DNA of 64,000 bases from Crocodylus rhombifer (taxonomy: Eukaryota; Chordata; Crocodylia; Crocodylidae). The notes beneath the pieces are model-generated. The model was not told the origin of the DNA. It made no database searches and saw nothing but the letters and a program-made list of their open reading frames with translations. Shown piece after piece: positions 1 through 13,797 of the stretch. Positions within the stretch are counted from its first letter, which is position 1. Each line of letters opens with the position of its first letter. A program made the translations under genes and the position numbers. The stretch spans positions 1-64,000 of the forward strand of contig JAVSML010020348.1 in NCBI GenBank assembly GCA_038503035.1, in the 5' to 3' direction.

Positions 1-1479
1 CCCCCCCCCCCATGGCCAATAAATGGTGAGGGGTAGGAGTCATCAGGCTCCTTGGCCAATCAGCAGCAAGGGGCAGAGCCACCACAACAAGGCCGCCTCC
101 CTCCTTTCCTGGCTGGCTCCAAACCCTGCTCACCCCTAGCCGAGCACTGGCAAGCCAATAGAATCATGAGGACAAGTGATTGACATATATTTCCACCAGT
201 GAACTGAAAAACAGGACTTATTGCTGTCTATTCCTCATTTAGAAATGGACAGGGGACAAAGGATTTAAAAACAGGAAGTTTCAGCATAAAAAAGGACCAG
301 TGGACACTCTAGTGTGCTTATTTAAAATTTCCTCCACAAATATTTTTAGTACTCATTGCAAATTAACTCTGTTTTGAAAGTGCCTGGCAGAAACTAACTC
401 AATGTATATATTTTCAAAAAATAGCACAAAGCAGGAGGATGGAAATGAAGACAATCCATGAATTATTTTTATTTGCTGTATTCTGATAGAAGCAATGTAC
501 AATATAGTTATTTATTCTTTACATATGGTGCACTAATGAACTCTTGTCTACTGAAAAAGGATCCATTTTTTAAAGTGTTTTGCCATCCCATTTTGGCTGT
601 GAAAGTGGTTCACAAATTTAAAATCATAAATATGAAATAATAATATTAAAATATTCTTTTTTCCTTCAACATGTAATAATAATTATTTGTGATTGTATTA
701 ATCAAAATAATAGCTAAATCTTCCTATTGACTTCTACTACTTTTCACTTCCTTCAGATTCTCTGATGTTAAAGAAAACATGCATAGAAGTTGTATGGGCC
801 TGAGGAAGCATATCCTATCAATAAATTATTGGCCATGGAATTATATCTAAGATATTGATGAAATGGGAAATTGATGTTTAAAAGATGAAAGAAGGATGAA
901 TATCACCTATATCACCTGTGTAGAAATAAACTGAAGCTTATGTTTAATTGTTATCTATCACAGTAAATAAATAGCATATTACTCCCATCATACTGTGCTT
1001 CTAATTTTATCAGACGTATACATTCTCGGTGTGGTATGGAATGATATTCTTTCCTATTATGGTGTAATAATTTTTCATTCTACATCCACTTGTCAACCCT
1101 TGTATTAAACTTCTTCCCTAATTGGATATTATTGGTCTAAGTATCATTGCCTAGTCCTGTTAAAAAGACAGCCAAAATTCTCATGTCAAGTTAGAGAGAT
1201 TGCCAGTCCTATTAAAGGAGAGTCTGGTTGTTTGGGGTTTTCCTTTCTATCTTTTCTTCTTTTATTGTGTGATCAATCAAATTATTGACTAATACATTTT
1301 GTATATTTTCTTCCCTGAGAGTCTTGCTGTGAAGATTCACTATAGAATAAACAGAGGTTTTAAAACTGAAATATTTCACAAATCCCTTGACTTCAAGAGG
1401 AACCCAAGGAGTCTGCCTGCAGCAGAGGAGATGCCCTTTTCCACCAGCACCACCCATCCCTCCCAGCTCTGAGGGTCTT
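1..1479. other. AT-rich non-coding DNA
   Basis: A C-run opens the window, followed by about 180 moderately GC-rich bases containing two CCAAT motifs. This could be the cut end of a repeat lying outside the window. The rest is AT-rich, with stops in all frames and no codon pattern. No gene, RNA gene or clear repeat end was recognised. Confidence 0.6.
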
Positions 1480-1670
1480 AGCAGGAAGGGATGGGGGGAG
1501 GGAGAGTGAGCTGCCAACTGGGGTTTGCTGGGCCTGAGCTGGAGAATGGCACTGGGGTTGGGCCATGCAGTGCAGGGGCTCTGATTCACTTGCCCCCCAC
1601 TCCAGCTCAGGCCATGGAAACTCCAGCCAGCAGCTTGATCCACCTCTCTCCTCCTACCTCCCTTCCTGCT
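1480..1670. repeat. GC-rich foldback (imperfect inverted repeat)
   Basis: Two arms, 1480-1544 and 1600-1670, are imperfect reverse complements. The inner ends share an exact 14-mer (GGCCTGAGCTGGAG at 1531-1544, its complement at 1600-1613). The outer ends share AGCAGGAAGGG (1480-1490 against 1660-1670). The block is much richer in G and C than its surroundings, like the cores of the other foldback elements here, so a MITE core is likely. I could not find its outer termini. Open frames across it are a by-product of GC richness. Confidence 0.6.
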
Positions 1671-2809
1671 GACAGCCCTAGGGGTGGGGTTGGGCTACAT
1701 CAGCCCAGACCAAATCGTGCCACAGATGGACCCTAGGGAACACAAGTTCCCTAAGGTGCTCTAAAGTGGAGCATCTTCATTTAATACCTCATTTGATGAG
1801 GGTTAGTTTGTCATGTGATTGGCCACTCTAAAAGCACACTGCAGCTGTGCATGTGTGTCATGGCATGGCTGTAGAGAGCTTTCAGGGGACCGATTGCATG
1901 AATAATATAACTTCTGTCTGCACTCCTAATTCCACTTAAGTGCTTTTAAGTACCCTTACTCTTTGGATCAAGTTAATTTTATTAATGTGTGTCTACCCTA
2001 TCTCAGTCCCTTGGAGCAACCACAAACCTTGCCTTATTTTTGGAACATGTGTCCAGTTATCTCATTCAACCTTAAGCTATGTCTTATTTTCAAGTGCAGG
2101 AGAATATTGTCTTCTTAAAATGGCTGCAAGAAGCAACAACTTTGTAATTCCCTTCAGTAAATATTTCAGTCAAGATTTCAATCTTTTAGTTTTCTTTTAT
2201 ATTAGTAACTGAGAACCAGTAGAAGCATGTTAGTGTTATTTCAGTGTTACTTTAGTCTTTGTTTTAAAAACAGATCAATGCAACAGAAGTGTAGAGAAAT
2301 GGAACTTTTTAGTTTTGTGGTATAATTGTTGGAAATAGCTATGGCCTTGATCCTATAACAATTGTGCAATAAATTGGCTTATTTGGGACTACTCAGATCC
2401 TTAAAGTTGATTACATATATACATGATTTAGGATTAGGATCTGTTAGTGCAGTGAAGATGATGGGTTGCTCTATCTGTAGATTTTGAAGAAACAGAGTGC
2501 AGCCATGTTGTTCGCATCCAAATAGAAATCAATGGATATTAGCACTGGCTGCATATACAGGAATAATATTCAGATACTCATTTGAATTCCAAATAGCTGT
2601 TTTGGGTTTTTTTGACCATTTTCATCATTCCTTTTTATGTACTATAACAAGCAATTGAGTGAATATATTTAATTTGCATGAATATTTCAGAAATAGTTAT
2701 TGTTCAAGCCCAAACAATATAAAGTGAATTAAAAGAAGAATCACACACCATGAATGATTATTCTAAATATCATGAAGATGAGAAATCAGGATCAATTACC
2801 ATTCATAGG
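1671..2809. other. AT-rich non-coding DNA
   Basis: No convincing coding, RNA or repeat signal. Short open frames have no recognisable motif. Confidence 0.6.
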
Positions 2810-3470
2810 AATCATTTGACTATCTCTAATGACTCTTCAAACTTGGAGACAAACCTACCTGGGTAATCACCTTTCCCAAAAAAGTAAACATAGATGGTGG
2901 TATCCATTCTTGGATAAAATCTGTCAGTGCTGCCTTTGGCTGTCTCTGGGTTTGCATCTTTGATGATCATGACATCAGGACCTAAACCACAATCTGGCCT
3001 GTTGATGGGTATGAAACTTGGATGACAGATTGGAAACACCTGAAAACTTTGGAACATTACCATCACAATATCTTTGGAAAATCCTACATATCAATTGGAG
3101 GGACAGAAGAACAAATGCCAGCATTTTGGCTTAAGCGTACCCCACCAGCATCAAAACAATGTTTATATGGCATCAGCTCTGTTGGACAGGACATGTCATT
3201 ATGGTGGCTGACAGCTGGTTCCTGAAATATGTCCTATACTTCCAACTTCCAATGGTTCCTGCATTGATCATTTCCAGCAAATTGATTATGGAGGCACATA
3301 GACAAGGGAGACAGAGAGAAAAAGCTGTGACCTGACATCATTGGGATCTACTCTTTCCTTTTAGAACTATTTGCTATGTCTGCAATTGAATATTTGAATT
3401 TTGGATTGGCCTTCCTGCTCATCTCTGTATTCACTCAAGACATCCCTATTTACTAGAAAACTGTCATCCT
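2810..3470 (+). mobile_element. Non-CR1 LINE relic (reverse transcriptase C-terminal part)
   Basis: Broken plus-strand frames give the pattern of the segment after the reverse transcriptase core in a common animal non-LTR family: a (Y/C)ETWMT-like motif followed by a GH-type motif. Here YETWMTDWKHLKTLEH is readable near 3010-3055, then a GQDMS-like remnant near 3186. Region 20080-20870 matches it along its length at the DNA level, for example TCTGCCAGTGCTGCCTTTGG there against a one-base variant here. Many stops and frameshifts show an old dead copy. The family is not CR1; its clade cannot be fixed by eye. Confidence 0.6.
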
Positions 3471-3474
3471 TATA

Positions 3475-4630
3475 TCAGGGGGATGCCAATGATGAAGGTG
3501 ACAGACTGGATGGGATGAGAGCAGTGGATATGATATACCTGGACTTTAGCAAGGCTTTTGACACAGATTAAAGTACTGTAAGGTGGATATGTAACTGGTT
3601 GGATCATTGTACTCAATGAGTAGTCCCCAGTGGCTCAATGTCTAGTTAGGTGGACATCTCATATGGGGTTCCCCAGGGATCTGTCCTGGGTCCAATATTC
3701 TTAAATATTTTTATTAATGATTTGGGTGATGGAATTGAGTGCATACTTAATAGCTTTGTGGCTGACATCAGTTGGGTGGAGCTGCAGACATTCTGGAGGG
3801 TAGTGCTAGGTTGCAGAAATACCTGGTTAGATTGGAAAAATGGCCTGCAATCAATCAGATGAGATTCAACAAGGACAAATTTAAAGTTCTGCACTTGGGA
3901 TGAAATAATTGCATGTACAAATACAGATTTGGGAATGACCAGGTAGGCTGCAGTGAAGGACCTGAGGTTTACAATAGACCATAAGCTGAATATGAGCCAT
4001 CAGTATGCTTTTGTTGCAAAAAAAGGCCAACAGTATATTGAGTTATATTAACATCATTGTCACTTGCAAATCAAAGGAAGCAATTCTTCCTGTATTCAGC
4101 ACTGGTGAGGCCTCATCTATAGTTCTGTGTTCAGTTTATAGCTCCACACTTCAAAAATAATGTGGCCAGACTGGAAAGAGTCCAGTACAGAGCAACAAAA
4201 TGATTAGGGGCCTGGGAAGCATGACTTATGAGGAAAAGCTGAAAGAGCTAGGGTCATTTAGCCTGAAGAAGAGGAGACTGTAGGGGGAATTTAAGAACAG
4301 TCTTCAAATACCTGAAGGATGATTATAGAGAGGATGGAGATGGGCTTTTCTCTGTGGCTATAGGGCATAGGGCTAGGAACAATGGCCTCAAATTGAGGAC
4401 ACTTAAGTTGGAGATTAGGAAGAACTTTCTGACTATGAGGGTGCTGAAGTATTGGAACAGAATAGCTGGAGAAATTGTGGAATTTCCATTATTGAAAGTT
4501 TTCAAGAGCAGGTTGGACAGACACTTGACTGAGGTGGCTTAGTCAGGGGTGATCCTGCCTTGGTCCAGGGTTGAACTAGACATCTCCTGAGGTCTTTTCC
4601 AGCCCTACTTTCCTGTGATCCTATAAGACA
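3475..4630 (+). mobile_element. CR1 LINE, decayed, 5'-truncated
   Basis: CR1 is a non-LTR retrotransposon that inserts by target-primed reverse transcription. The plus-strand frames recover CR1 reverse transcriptase landmarks in order: YLDFSKAFD near 3537-3563, [22 protein letters not shown] at 3665-3730, a remnant of the catalytic FADD box (VADIS) near 3762, and the ending with the WNRIAGEIVEFP region near 4456. The 3' end near 4585-4625 carries the CR1-type GAGGTCTTTTCCAGCCCTA ending. Stops such as the one after AFDTD and several indels make it a pseudogene. It directly abuts the LINE relic upstream. Confidence 0.85.
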
Positions 4631-7600
4631 AAAAAATGAACTCTTAGGCTCAGGGAATTAAATAGATACTTTTTTCCCCCCCTGTTGCATTTTTTGTGAT
4701 TAACAGAGACCCTGGCCAGACAATATGGGCATGGATGGACAAAACACTTAGACTAGTTTACATGCGGTTTAAATACCAAGTGTCCAGATGAACAAGCCAG
4801 TTGATAATGGTTTAAACCTCTGAAACTGTTTCAGCTGGTTCTCCATGAATGGGTTCAGCGTTCTGAGTGGACATCAAGCTTTCCAAGTCTGGTTGGTTCT
4901 CCTGGCATCACACACTTCACTGACTCTCAGCCCCCTACCCCGATCCCAACCCCAACCCCAACCCTATTACAGCAACTGGCTGCTCTGGTACACTGTCAAA
5001 ACTCTACTGCCCAATCTGTGTTGCCTGTAGTTGACAGCTGTGTCCCTGGCTGGGGATTCTGGGGGCAGCGCTCCACTGCTTTTAAAGGCTTACAGAAGCA
5101 GGGGTCTAGGAAGCCTCCCCTAACCTGGCCACCCCTCTACCCCCAAATCAGCTTCAAGTGTTATATCTGTCTGTACTCTATGTTTATACCAGCTTGCATC
5201 CTAGTGTAAAAATGAATGGACAGATGATGGAACCCATAAATACACACACAAACACACACACAAAATCACTTAATCCTGGGTAGAATTGCCCCTGAAAGAC
5301 TAAGCACCAATGTAGATGCCTGTCCATAGCTTAACTAGGGGATTCACTTATACAGAACAAGCAGGCTATTACTATCTTGTTTCACCTAGTGACAAGGTTT
5401 TATATTTAAGGCCAGAAAAGTATTATATTCAATGCTTATCCCACAATAGCTGTTTATCTACTTGCTTCAGATCCTAGTGTAAATTTATATTAGCATACAA
5501 AATGTGTAGGTTATATCAGTATAAATGTCACCTGTCCAATCCCAAAGTATTGGCTCCTGTGTGCATAATGGATCATCCACAGTCCTTATTTACACTTTGT
5601 GATTCCACAGATTAAAAAAAAATGTCTGGGCTGTAATTTGTTCAGTGGACCACATATAAGCCTGTAACAAAGCCATTTAATACAACAGACGAATTTTGTC
5701 CTGGGAAAAGTTCTGTTCTCTGTTAACACTGTGCGAATTCCTTTTAAATCAGCAAGAATTGCCTAGATCTAATGGAAAGAAAAATTTGAACCTAGATGAA
5801 ATTTGCCTACTTTCATAAAGAATACTCTTCCTGCTTAGATGTAGGTATTTTCCCATAGTTTTCCTCTGCCTGACAAAAAATTCATGATCTTCTTTTAATA
5901 TCTTCAAAGTTGCCCTCACTGTGCTGATGTGTGGTAAGAGCTGTATCTCATGCAGATATTGCCAGCTGTACTGGCACTACCTGGCTCCTTGTTTACAGTA
6001 TATTGTATGAAACTGGGCCAGACAAACTACAAAGTAAATGCCATCAAGGATCAATAATACTATCAGGGCACTTGAAACATTCTGTATAATTCTCAATTGT
6101 TGTAAGGCAGGTTGCAGAGCTGGCTGTATCTTGTTCTGGGAGTCTACTGTACCTTGCAGGGGAATTACCCTTTGACTATAAGCTGCTTTCTCTTCTTTTA
6201 ATCAGATAAACTGTCTGGCCTGAAACACAGCCCTTTTCTTCTCTCAGATGGCCCTTTTTTTCTATCCTCAAGAGTTTTTGTACAGCACAGGCCACATTTC
6301 AAGTTGAAAGAAAAGAGACCTTGGCAGACTTGCTTTACTTTTGCAACCCTCTGTAGAGCTGATCCAAATTATTATGAAAATGATCAATCAAAAAAAAAAA
6401 AAATTTCAGTTCAAATGAGTAGAGATAGCTAGATCTGTCAAAATACTTTCCATTCTTTCTCCCTCCACCCACTGGTAACAGAAAAAATATATTTTTGCAT
6501 TTAGGGACATCTACTAATACACTTGCTCATTAAAATCATCAGGCATGTGTTTGTGAACACACACGCACAGACTTATATTCTCTTGATAGAAGCAAAACTT
6601 CTGCATTAAAAAAACTAACACATTTTAATGAAACAGAAAGTAATGTGCACCTTTTAGAACCTAGCGTAGCAATTTATAGGGTACTGAGAGATGAATCTTT
6701 TACAGGAATGTACTGAATAAGACCCAGATATCTGATATGCTTGATATGCTTGCTGATGGTGTGGTTTAGTGGAGAGTCAGCATTTTACTTTACAAGTGAC
6801 CTCATTCATTTAATTTCAAGAGCTGTCTAATATGAGTAAGGGCCAAATTTCAATACCCTGTGAGATATGATTGTGATTCCTAAGTCAAGACCAACAACTC
6901 TCCATTGCTGTCTTCATATAGCATTTTTTTCTATACTGTTGAGGTCTCTGTCACTTTTCTGGTGAATTGTTTTCAAATCTGATGCAAGTTTATCTTGAAA
7001 AGATACAAATTATTTTGGCATATGCATCAGCATAATGGACATGATAGATTATTTCAAAGTTTTATTGAAAAGTTCTATTAGGCTGCACCAGAAAAGGTTT
7101 ACAGTAATCTTAAGATGCTAAGGGCCCTTCCCATGATGTTATACCTCCCCAAACCAGAATGAATTAACAGTGCATCACACTTTTCCATTTTGACCTCTGC
7201 TTTTTAAAAAAGGCATACCTTAGTACCCTGTATTTATATGGATCCTTTAAAGTCTCAAGGCTCTAATTGTACCCTCAAAAGCAACATCTGTTTTTTGTGC
7301 TACGGCAAATGCTACAACTGAGAAGTAACAAAGTGGCCCCATTATAATTAAATGGTTGAGTAGTTAAATACTGTAAACCAGATTGTAGCAAGCCCTTGTA
7401 CAGGTGTGTAGTGAACATATGTGTATGTATGTGCAAGTATAAGCTTTAAAGTGAGGAGCAATGGAAATCTGTGTAGGGGATATAGCAGCTCTGACCAGCC
7501 ACGTTTTCACAAATAGTAATGCTACTTACTGAGACTTCCGCAGACTACAGTAGCAACAATTCATTTATGTTCTGATTGTGTCATGATAATAGTTTCTTTT

Positions 7601-9109
7601 TTATCTATTCATGAAAGGATATTAGAGTTGTGTGAGTTATATTCTGGAGTAAATGAGTCACCCCATAGTATAAACTCTGGTTTGGACATGGGATTCAAGT
7701 TCAGCTGCAGGGGAAGGTCTTTTGTTTAGAGACCGGGAGATCTACCTAAGCAACTTTTTCCAAGAGTCCTGCTTTGCTCAGGGCTCCCCACCCTGATTTT
7801 TCACCTTTCTTTGAAGAAGAAGGTGAGGTTTATCTGTTGCAGTCACCTGGGTGTATTACGCCTAATCAACCTAACTAAATCTGGAGCTCATGCAGACCAA
7901 TGCTGTGGGATTTCACCTGGTGGAGCCTCAGGAGCTGAGGCAACACAAAGCTGACTTTGCAGTGAGGCTACTGTGGACCTGTGGTGGCCGTGCAGAGTGG
8001 CTTCACAGTACAATGGCTGGTTGTAATGAAGAGCTAAAGTGCTCATCCAGGACTGACCAGGTTAGTGATGGCAGAACTGATGTCAAACCTGGATCAGATA
8101 GTTGCCATGTGTGATTGAATGTTGCAGCATCCAATGGACCAAGCAAAATGGATGTGAGCCATCCTCTACTCTGCTTATAGTGAGTCTAATACAGGACTGA
8201 GGTTGCAGGTAAGTAAAAATGCCATTTTGGCTATGAGTTCTGAACGTCAAGTAGCTGGATCATTAATACTTGGAATCTTGATGCTCATAATACATCTGAC
8301 ATACTGCCTGCTTTTTTTTCTTATTGTATGGTAGGTAATGATATATGATTATTATGTTTCTTTTGTTTTTCTCCTTTACATCAAGGACTCTGAATATTTC
8401 TGAAGGAGAAAGAAACATCTAGGAAGGTGACCAGAACAATTGTATTTAATTTTTAAGAACCAGAAATAGGAGTGTGTCTTGGGGAAGCAAAAGCTTGAGC
8501 TATTGTTCTTCAAAAGACCCCTGCCAGACTGAACCCAGAACCTAAGAAAACCGTTACACAAAGATGATTCTCCATCCCAAGCCTTTGCGTATCCTGCTCA
8601 GGAGACATAAAAATCTTGTGATATTTGTGTGTTTTAATGGCCCTTATATACTTGTGACTTAATTCACAATGGCTGTGATTTCCAGTTATTGACAAAAGTT
8701 CTGAAGCCACAGGAAGTTCTCAGCAAGCAGAGCACTCTTACCTGTGCAGTGTGGACACATAAGCATCCATGTGGCTACTGGTCATGCCAGGTAGGCTATG
8801 CACTGGAGGGCCAGGTATGCAACTATGTTCTAGTTACAATTGCAGAGTTCTTAGGTCATTTGCTTAGAAAGCAGAATATCTACTTTCTAGGATCTACTCT
8901 AGCCCCTAGGGCACAGTTAGGTATTATCTAATCCCTGCTCCAGTTCTCTGCATTTTGCATCAAATAAAACGGGTAGAGAACCCTAGGCTAGCTTCCTTCT
9001 GTAGGAACAGCCAGCTCCCTGAGCCACACAACCTGCCATTTGCTCATTTCCTTTTGGCCCCACCTGTCTCCCTCTCTTGCCTAATCAGTGGTCCAGCCGG
9101 AGAAGGGCC
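4631..9109. other. AT-rich non-coding DNA
   Basis: No gene recognised. Small features are a short CCCAAC-like run at 4945-4964, a short CA run at about 5238-5262 and a 13-base A run near 6391. The stretch 7690-8210 is less AT-rich and holds a 74-residue open frame with no family resemblance I can name. Older repeats too decayed to recognise are likely. Confidence 0.5.
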
Positions 9110-9235
9110 TGGATGGCACTCAATGGTTAAAATGCTGTTTTGGGAAGTCAGAGAGATACAGATTCAAATGTCCCCTGGGTGAGGGGAACCTAGAATCTGG
9201 CCAAGTTCCTTTGTCATTCAGCCACTGGGGTCAAA
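9110..9235 (+). mobile_element. tRNA-derived SINE
   Basis: The segment starts with an A-box-like TGGCACTCAATGG (9113-9125) and has a B-box-like GATTCAAATGTCC (9161-9173), spaced as in a tRNA-derived RNA polymerase III promoter. After the B box it reads GGTGAGGGGAACCTAGAATC, which parallels the copy at 38115-38245 (GCTGAAGGGGACCTAGAACT). Two diverged copies sharing promoter boxes and body support a SINE rather than a tRNA gene. No folded anticodon arm or acceptor stem is preserved. Confidence 0.6.
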
Positions 9236-9344
9236 GCCTGGGAGGGTCCTTTCCACACCCTCAGTAGCCATGGGCTATTGTCAGGTAGGATTTTGTGATG
9301 TAAGCAATGCCCAGCATATATACATACATAGCTGTGTACTCGGG

Positions 9345-10285
9345 CTGTGCGAAGCTTCAGGTGTTGATTCAATTCGGAGGAGATTCGGCTCAATTTGGCG
9401 GCCGAATCTCCAACTCGAATAAGGAGACCAATAAAAAGGACTGAATTGATTCGAAGCTCTCTGAATCAATTTGGAAAAGATTCAGAGGGCTTTGGAGATT
9501 TGGGTAGTCCCCGCTGGCCACCACAGGGAGCTGGACCCAGACTCTGTGCTGGTAAGTAGGGGGCAGAGGTGAGGGTGGGAGAAGGGGGGAGAGGACCATG
9601 GGGAGGCCCCTACCAGGCCCCATCTCCTGCCTGTCCCCTCAGCCCCCTGAATGCCCTCTGACCCTTGCCCGCTCTCCCAGTCCCCTCCCCATGGCTGCCC
9701 TGGCTGCCCCTTGCTTCTGGCTATAAAAAAAAAAGCAAAAAAAGCCCCTATTCACCAGCTTCTGCCATGTGGGGGGGCAATCCCCACTGCCCCCCACTGC
9801 CCCACACTGCGTGGGGGGCTCTGCCATAAGCCCCCATCCTCTACCTGTTCTCCCAGCCCCCCTCTGGCTGCCCTGCCCACCCCAGTCCTCGACTCTTTAA
9901 AATAAAAAAAAAGCCTTGCACTCACTGGCTGCTGCAGTGGCCTTAGGGCTTCTGGGGGCTTGTGGCAGAGCCCCCCATGCAGCGTGGGGCAGTGGGAGGC
10001 AGCAAGGATCATCAGCCCACCTGGCAGGAGCTGGTGAGTTCGGGACTTAAAGAAAAAAAAAAGAGAGAGCTGGGGTGGGCGGGGCAGCCATTGACAGGGC
10101 TGGGAGAGTGGGTGGGGGATGGGGCCTGTCCAATTTGTATATTCTGCCGAATCGGCAGTGGCCGAATCTCTGAATCAGATTCAGCTGAATCTATTCAGGA
10201 CAGTGATTCAAATCACCGAATCAAATCACTGTCCCCCGAATCAGCCGAATCTGAATCTGAAGCCAATACTAGCTGCTTTGCACAG
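9345..10285. mobile_element. GC-rich composite DNA element with short TIRs and GAATC-rich ends
   Basis: The termini CTGTGCGAAGC (9345-9355) and, in reverse complement, CTGTGCAAAGC (10275-10285) match at 10 of 11 bases. Inside each end lies a zone dense in GATTCGGC/GCCGAATC-type words (about 9365-9500 and 10145-10265). The core (9590-10130) is GC-rich with inverted copies of a block containing CAGAGCCCCCCATGCAG-like sequence (9775-9835 against 9962-10045) and repeated poly-A tracts after CTGGCTGCCCTG-like sequence. No target-site duplication was found and no transposase. The superfamily is unassigned. Long open frames here arise from GC richness. Confidence 0.55.
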
Positions 10286-12667
10286 GACTATTGTGTACCT
10301 ACCCAACCAGTGCAAAGACTCACTAGGCATAGGCGTGTCCACAGTGTACGGGCAATAGAATCACAAACTGTGCATAAATGTCAAAAATACTACTTATGTA
10401 GCTGGAAAAGTGCTATTTGGGTATGTAAATCTAAATGTAGAAGTTTGCTCCATGTCTCTTCACTTTTGTAGATAAGATGGTGCCTCAGTCAAAGAGGTCT
10501 CAGCAGCATGCTATTTCTGTGTCCACTAAATCAGAGTATAACATAGTTAAATTTGAGTGTCACTGAAGTTCCTGTCCTATAGGTATATTTCAGTAATGAG
10601 GTAACTAGGGCAGGGTGACTGGGCCAACTGTCCTGGGTGCCGACTTCGGAGGGGATGAGGAGAGTAAAAAAAAACCAGCTCTTGCCATAGTGACTGCAAT
10701 CACACAGCTGTGTGTGGAAGTTGCCCTGAGTGCCCATCTGCATCTTTATGTGCCTGTATTTTAACTCCCGTATATTAAAAATGAGTAAATACTTCAAAGC
10801 TAATAGTTTACTGATTTTAGTCTTTTTTTCTACCCAGGAAATATCTGTGAGCAGACTATGGATTTACTAAATTTATTTGTGATATTTTACAAAATGTGAA
10901 AGCTTTAAACATTTTCTTTGGAAACAGCTGCCTGCATATGTTTGTTATTTGAGTTAGTCCTTGATCAGATAAGTCACATGGAAATCTCTGAGTAAATCAG
11001 TGGGACAAAAACATCTGGCATGAGTGCAACTATAAAACCTGGCTTCCATGGCTAGTCACAAATATAACCTCAAAATTTACTTTTCACCAACATTTGTGCC
11101 AGTGACACTTAATCTCATAAAAGTTCCTGAAAACAGAGCTCAAAATGGACACAGACTTGGCTGAAAGAATTTATATGAAAAATTCAAGACCACAAGACTG
11201 GTGCTAAAATGTAGATTTTTATAACTAAAGATCTGATTTTTGCAGACCTGTTCAGCACACACAACATTACACCAAATAGCACACAAATACAATATTAAAC
11301 TGTGTGCCTCAGTTTTTCTATACGTAGAAGAATAACAATAAGACTTATCTATCTCCTAAGGGGGCTGTGAAATTAAATCCCATAAAATTAGTAAAGAGTT
11401 GTGAGGTTCTTAGATGGTGGGTATTACAGATTTGCAAATAACTATTAAAGACATTCTTTTAAATGAAACAGTAATTTGCTTTCTAAATTAAGAAACATTT
11501 TATCTTTAAGTGTAATACAAATCCTGTGGCTGTAAAATGATACTAACCAAATAATCTTTAGCTAAATTTGTCTCTAGTACAATTGTCCTGGAACTGGTGC
11601 TTTTATTATAGGTTAAAGGGCAAACTGTTTATTGACATAATCTCTATACAAATCTTTTGAAGTCATTGAGTTTGCCTAGATATAAATCAGCACACAACTT
11701 GAATGTAATAGTTCAAATTTTCTAGGTTTGTGATAACATTTTAAAAGATGCTAGTAGGATTTACAAACTGTGGAAATGCTACACCTGGAGGCCATCTGAA
11801 GAAATGCAGTTTTTGATAACAGTGGTGTTATCTGGTAGAAACCTCTAGGTCAAATTAGTTAAATGCTATGCAACTTCTTCTGGGTTAATGGGGCATAGAG
11901 CTATAACAGTTCATAAGTTAGTTTGCTGGAATGGTTTTCAGTATTTTTTGAGGTGCGGACAAATGGATTTTAAGATCTTTAAGATATATCTTTTTAAAAA
12001 AAGATAGTCACATTACTTGTATCAGCGCATCTAAGTTTTTTCCCTTCAGACTGTGGTTTTACTTTGAAACTGTCTTTCCCAAAACAAAAGGAGTTCTTGA
12101 GGAAACTTTTTAGCCCCTAAGGCACAGAAAGACATAAAAAATCCAGGTGACAGTTCTGAACAGCACAACATTCCTTGATGGCATACCTGTTCCAAGAGAT
12201 GTGAAGAGTAAGTCATATTTTACTCTTCCATCTAAACAACGTGTTTCCTAAGAGTATTTATTGCATCTACTTGTTAAAAGTGTGGTGATTCTGAATGGCA
12301 TGTCAATGGTTTAATGTCCCATAAACTGAATGCTACAGAGCACCATCTCCAATATTTTACTGGATAAAAATCAACAAGCATGGAAAGATATCATTAACTT
12401 GAAATTACTGTGGCAATGATTCCCATGGGACATTAATTTAGTTTCTTAATATGATGAAAGTTACTTCAAAGTTGCCCCCCTGTTGGGTTTAAATAGGGTA
12501 TCTGTTTTAAGTAAGATCACTGAAATAAATTATAGGAGTTTTATATGATTTACATAAAATGTTATATGGTAATAGTATAGAATTTAAAGGGGATATAAAT
12601 CAGTTCAAATTGACTTATTTCAGAATCAATAAAGAAATAGAAATTTTTAATATCAAATGTATCATCT
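10286..12667. other. AT-rich non-coding DNA
   Basis: No coding or RNA gene signal. No repeat end recognised. Confidence 0.6.
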
Positions 12668-12760
12668 TGGCTGGGATGATATAGTTGGGGATGGTTGAAC
12701 AAGGGGTTGGGCTAGATGACCTCATGAGGTCCCTTCCAACCCTAATTTTATATGATTCTG
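12668..12760 (+). mobile_element. CR1 3'-end fragment
   Basis: The segment runs from CTTGGCTGGGATGATATAGT through GGGGTTGGGCTAGATGACCT and CATGAGGTCCCTTCCAACCC, ending in a TATGATTCTG tail. This is the last hundred bases of a CR1 copy in plus orientation, a common result of abortive reverse transcription. The upstream boundary is approximate. Confidence 0.85.
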
Positions 12761-13797
12761 TTTAAAGTAATCCTCTACATTATAACAAAATACTCAGAAA
12801 TACTGATTTTTATCAGTTTATTAGGATGAGGCCATCTCCTATGCTTCTAAAACAGCATGCAACAATGATATTAGCTGCATGTCCCTGAGAGTTTACATTA
12901 CAGAGAGAATATTCACATTATCGACTACATCATCAGGTGACAGAAATCAAATTAGATCTACCAGTTTCAACTCAGAGTCACTGATTTACAACTGAGGATT
13001 TGATTTTCTAGTTGCATCCAGAAAATTCCTACCACCTGTTAAACTTGTTTATAAATGCAAAAATATATCCCCATCATCTCTAAGTGCTTTGGAAGTACTT
13101 AGAATTCATTATTATTGTGTCTACTAAAATCATAGAAAGAAATTGTGTATGCATCTGTGAAGTGATATAATTTTCTTCTGTGAGTTTTTCTGATTCTACA
13201 AACGATTTATGCATTGGACTGGCCTAGTCTTAAACTACGCATCACCATAGTGAATAAAGCCCTGCATTGTATGAGGAAAAGGCTTACCTGACTGACAGGT
13301 GAAGGGCTTCCAAGAAGGCTCCTTAGAGATGAAGAAGATGAAAAAAAAGGAAGCCCCAAGGAAACATATAACATTGAAAACTTATTGTGGGAAAAATCTT
13401 TTATAAGATCTTGAAGGTGAATCTTCCAGTTATGGCAGCAATTTAAAATAAGCTTTCCCTTTAACTACTATAGGCTACCAGGTTCTCAGCATATAAAGGT
13501 ACAAAATAAAAGACACGTATCCTTCCATGAGTTTTTTCAACTGTAGCAAACTAGAATTCACCATTTTGTGACATCACCGCATCAAGGGAACTCCGGGCAA
13601 GTGCTTAGCAATGAGAAGGCATTGTTTTAGTGCATCAATGTTTGGAAAAAAATATTCTTTTATAGTCTGCTTAGCTAGACTCAGCCACATTGATGGCCAC
13701 TGGACATAGAATTTATTTTGGGCATTTTTTTTTCTAGGATAGCTTTATAATGTCCAGGCTGCCTGCTAGTCTCTATTGTGAGCTTGTTATACACAGT
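12761..13797. other. AT-rich non-coding DNA
   Basis: Nothing recognised beyond short homopolymer runs. Confidence 0.6.

Noticed and set aside
4945..4964. Interstitial telomere repeat
   Set aside because: Units are CCCCAAC rather than CCCTAA, and only about three copies are present.
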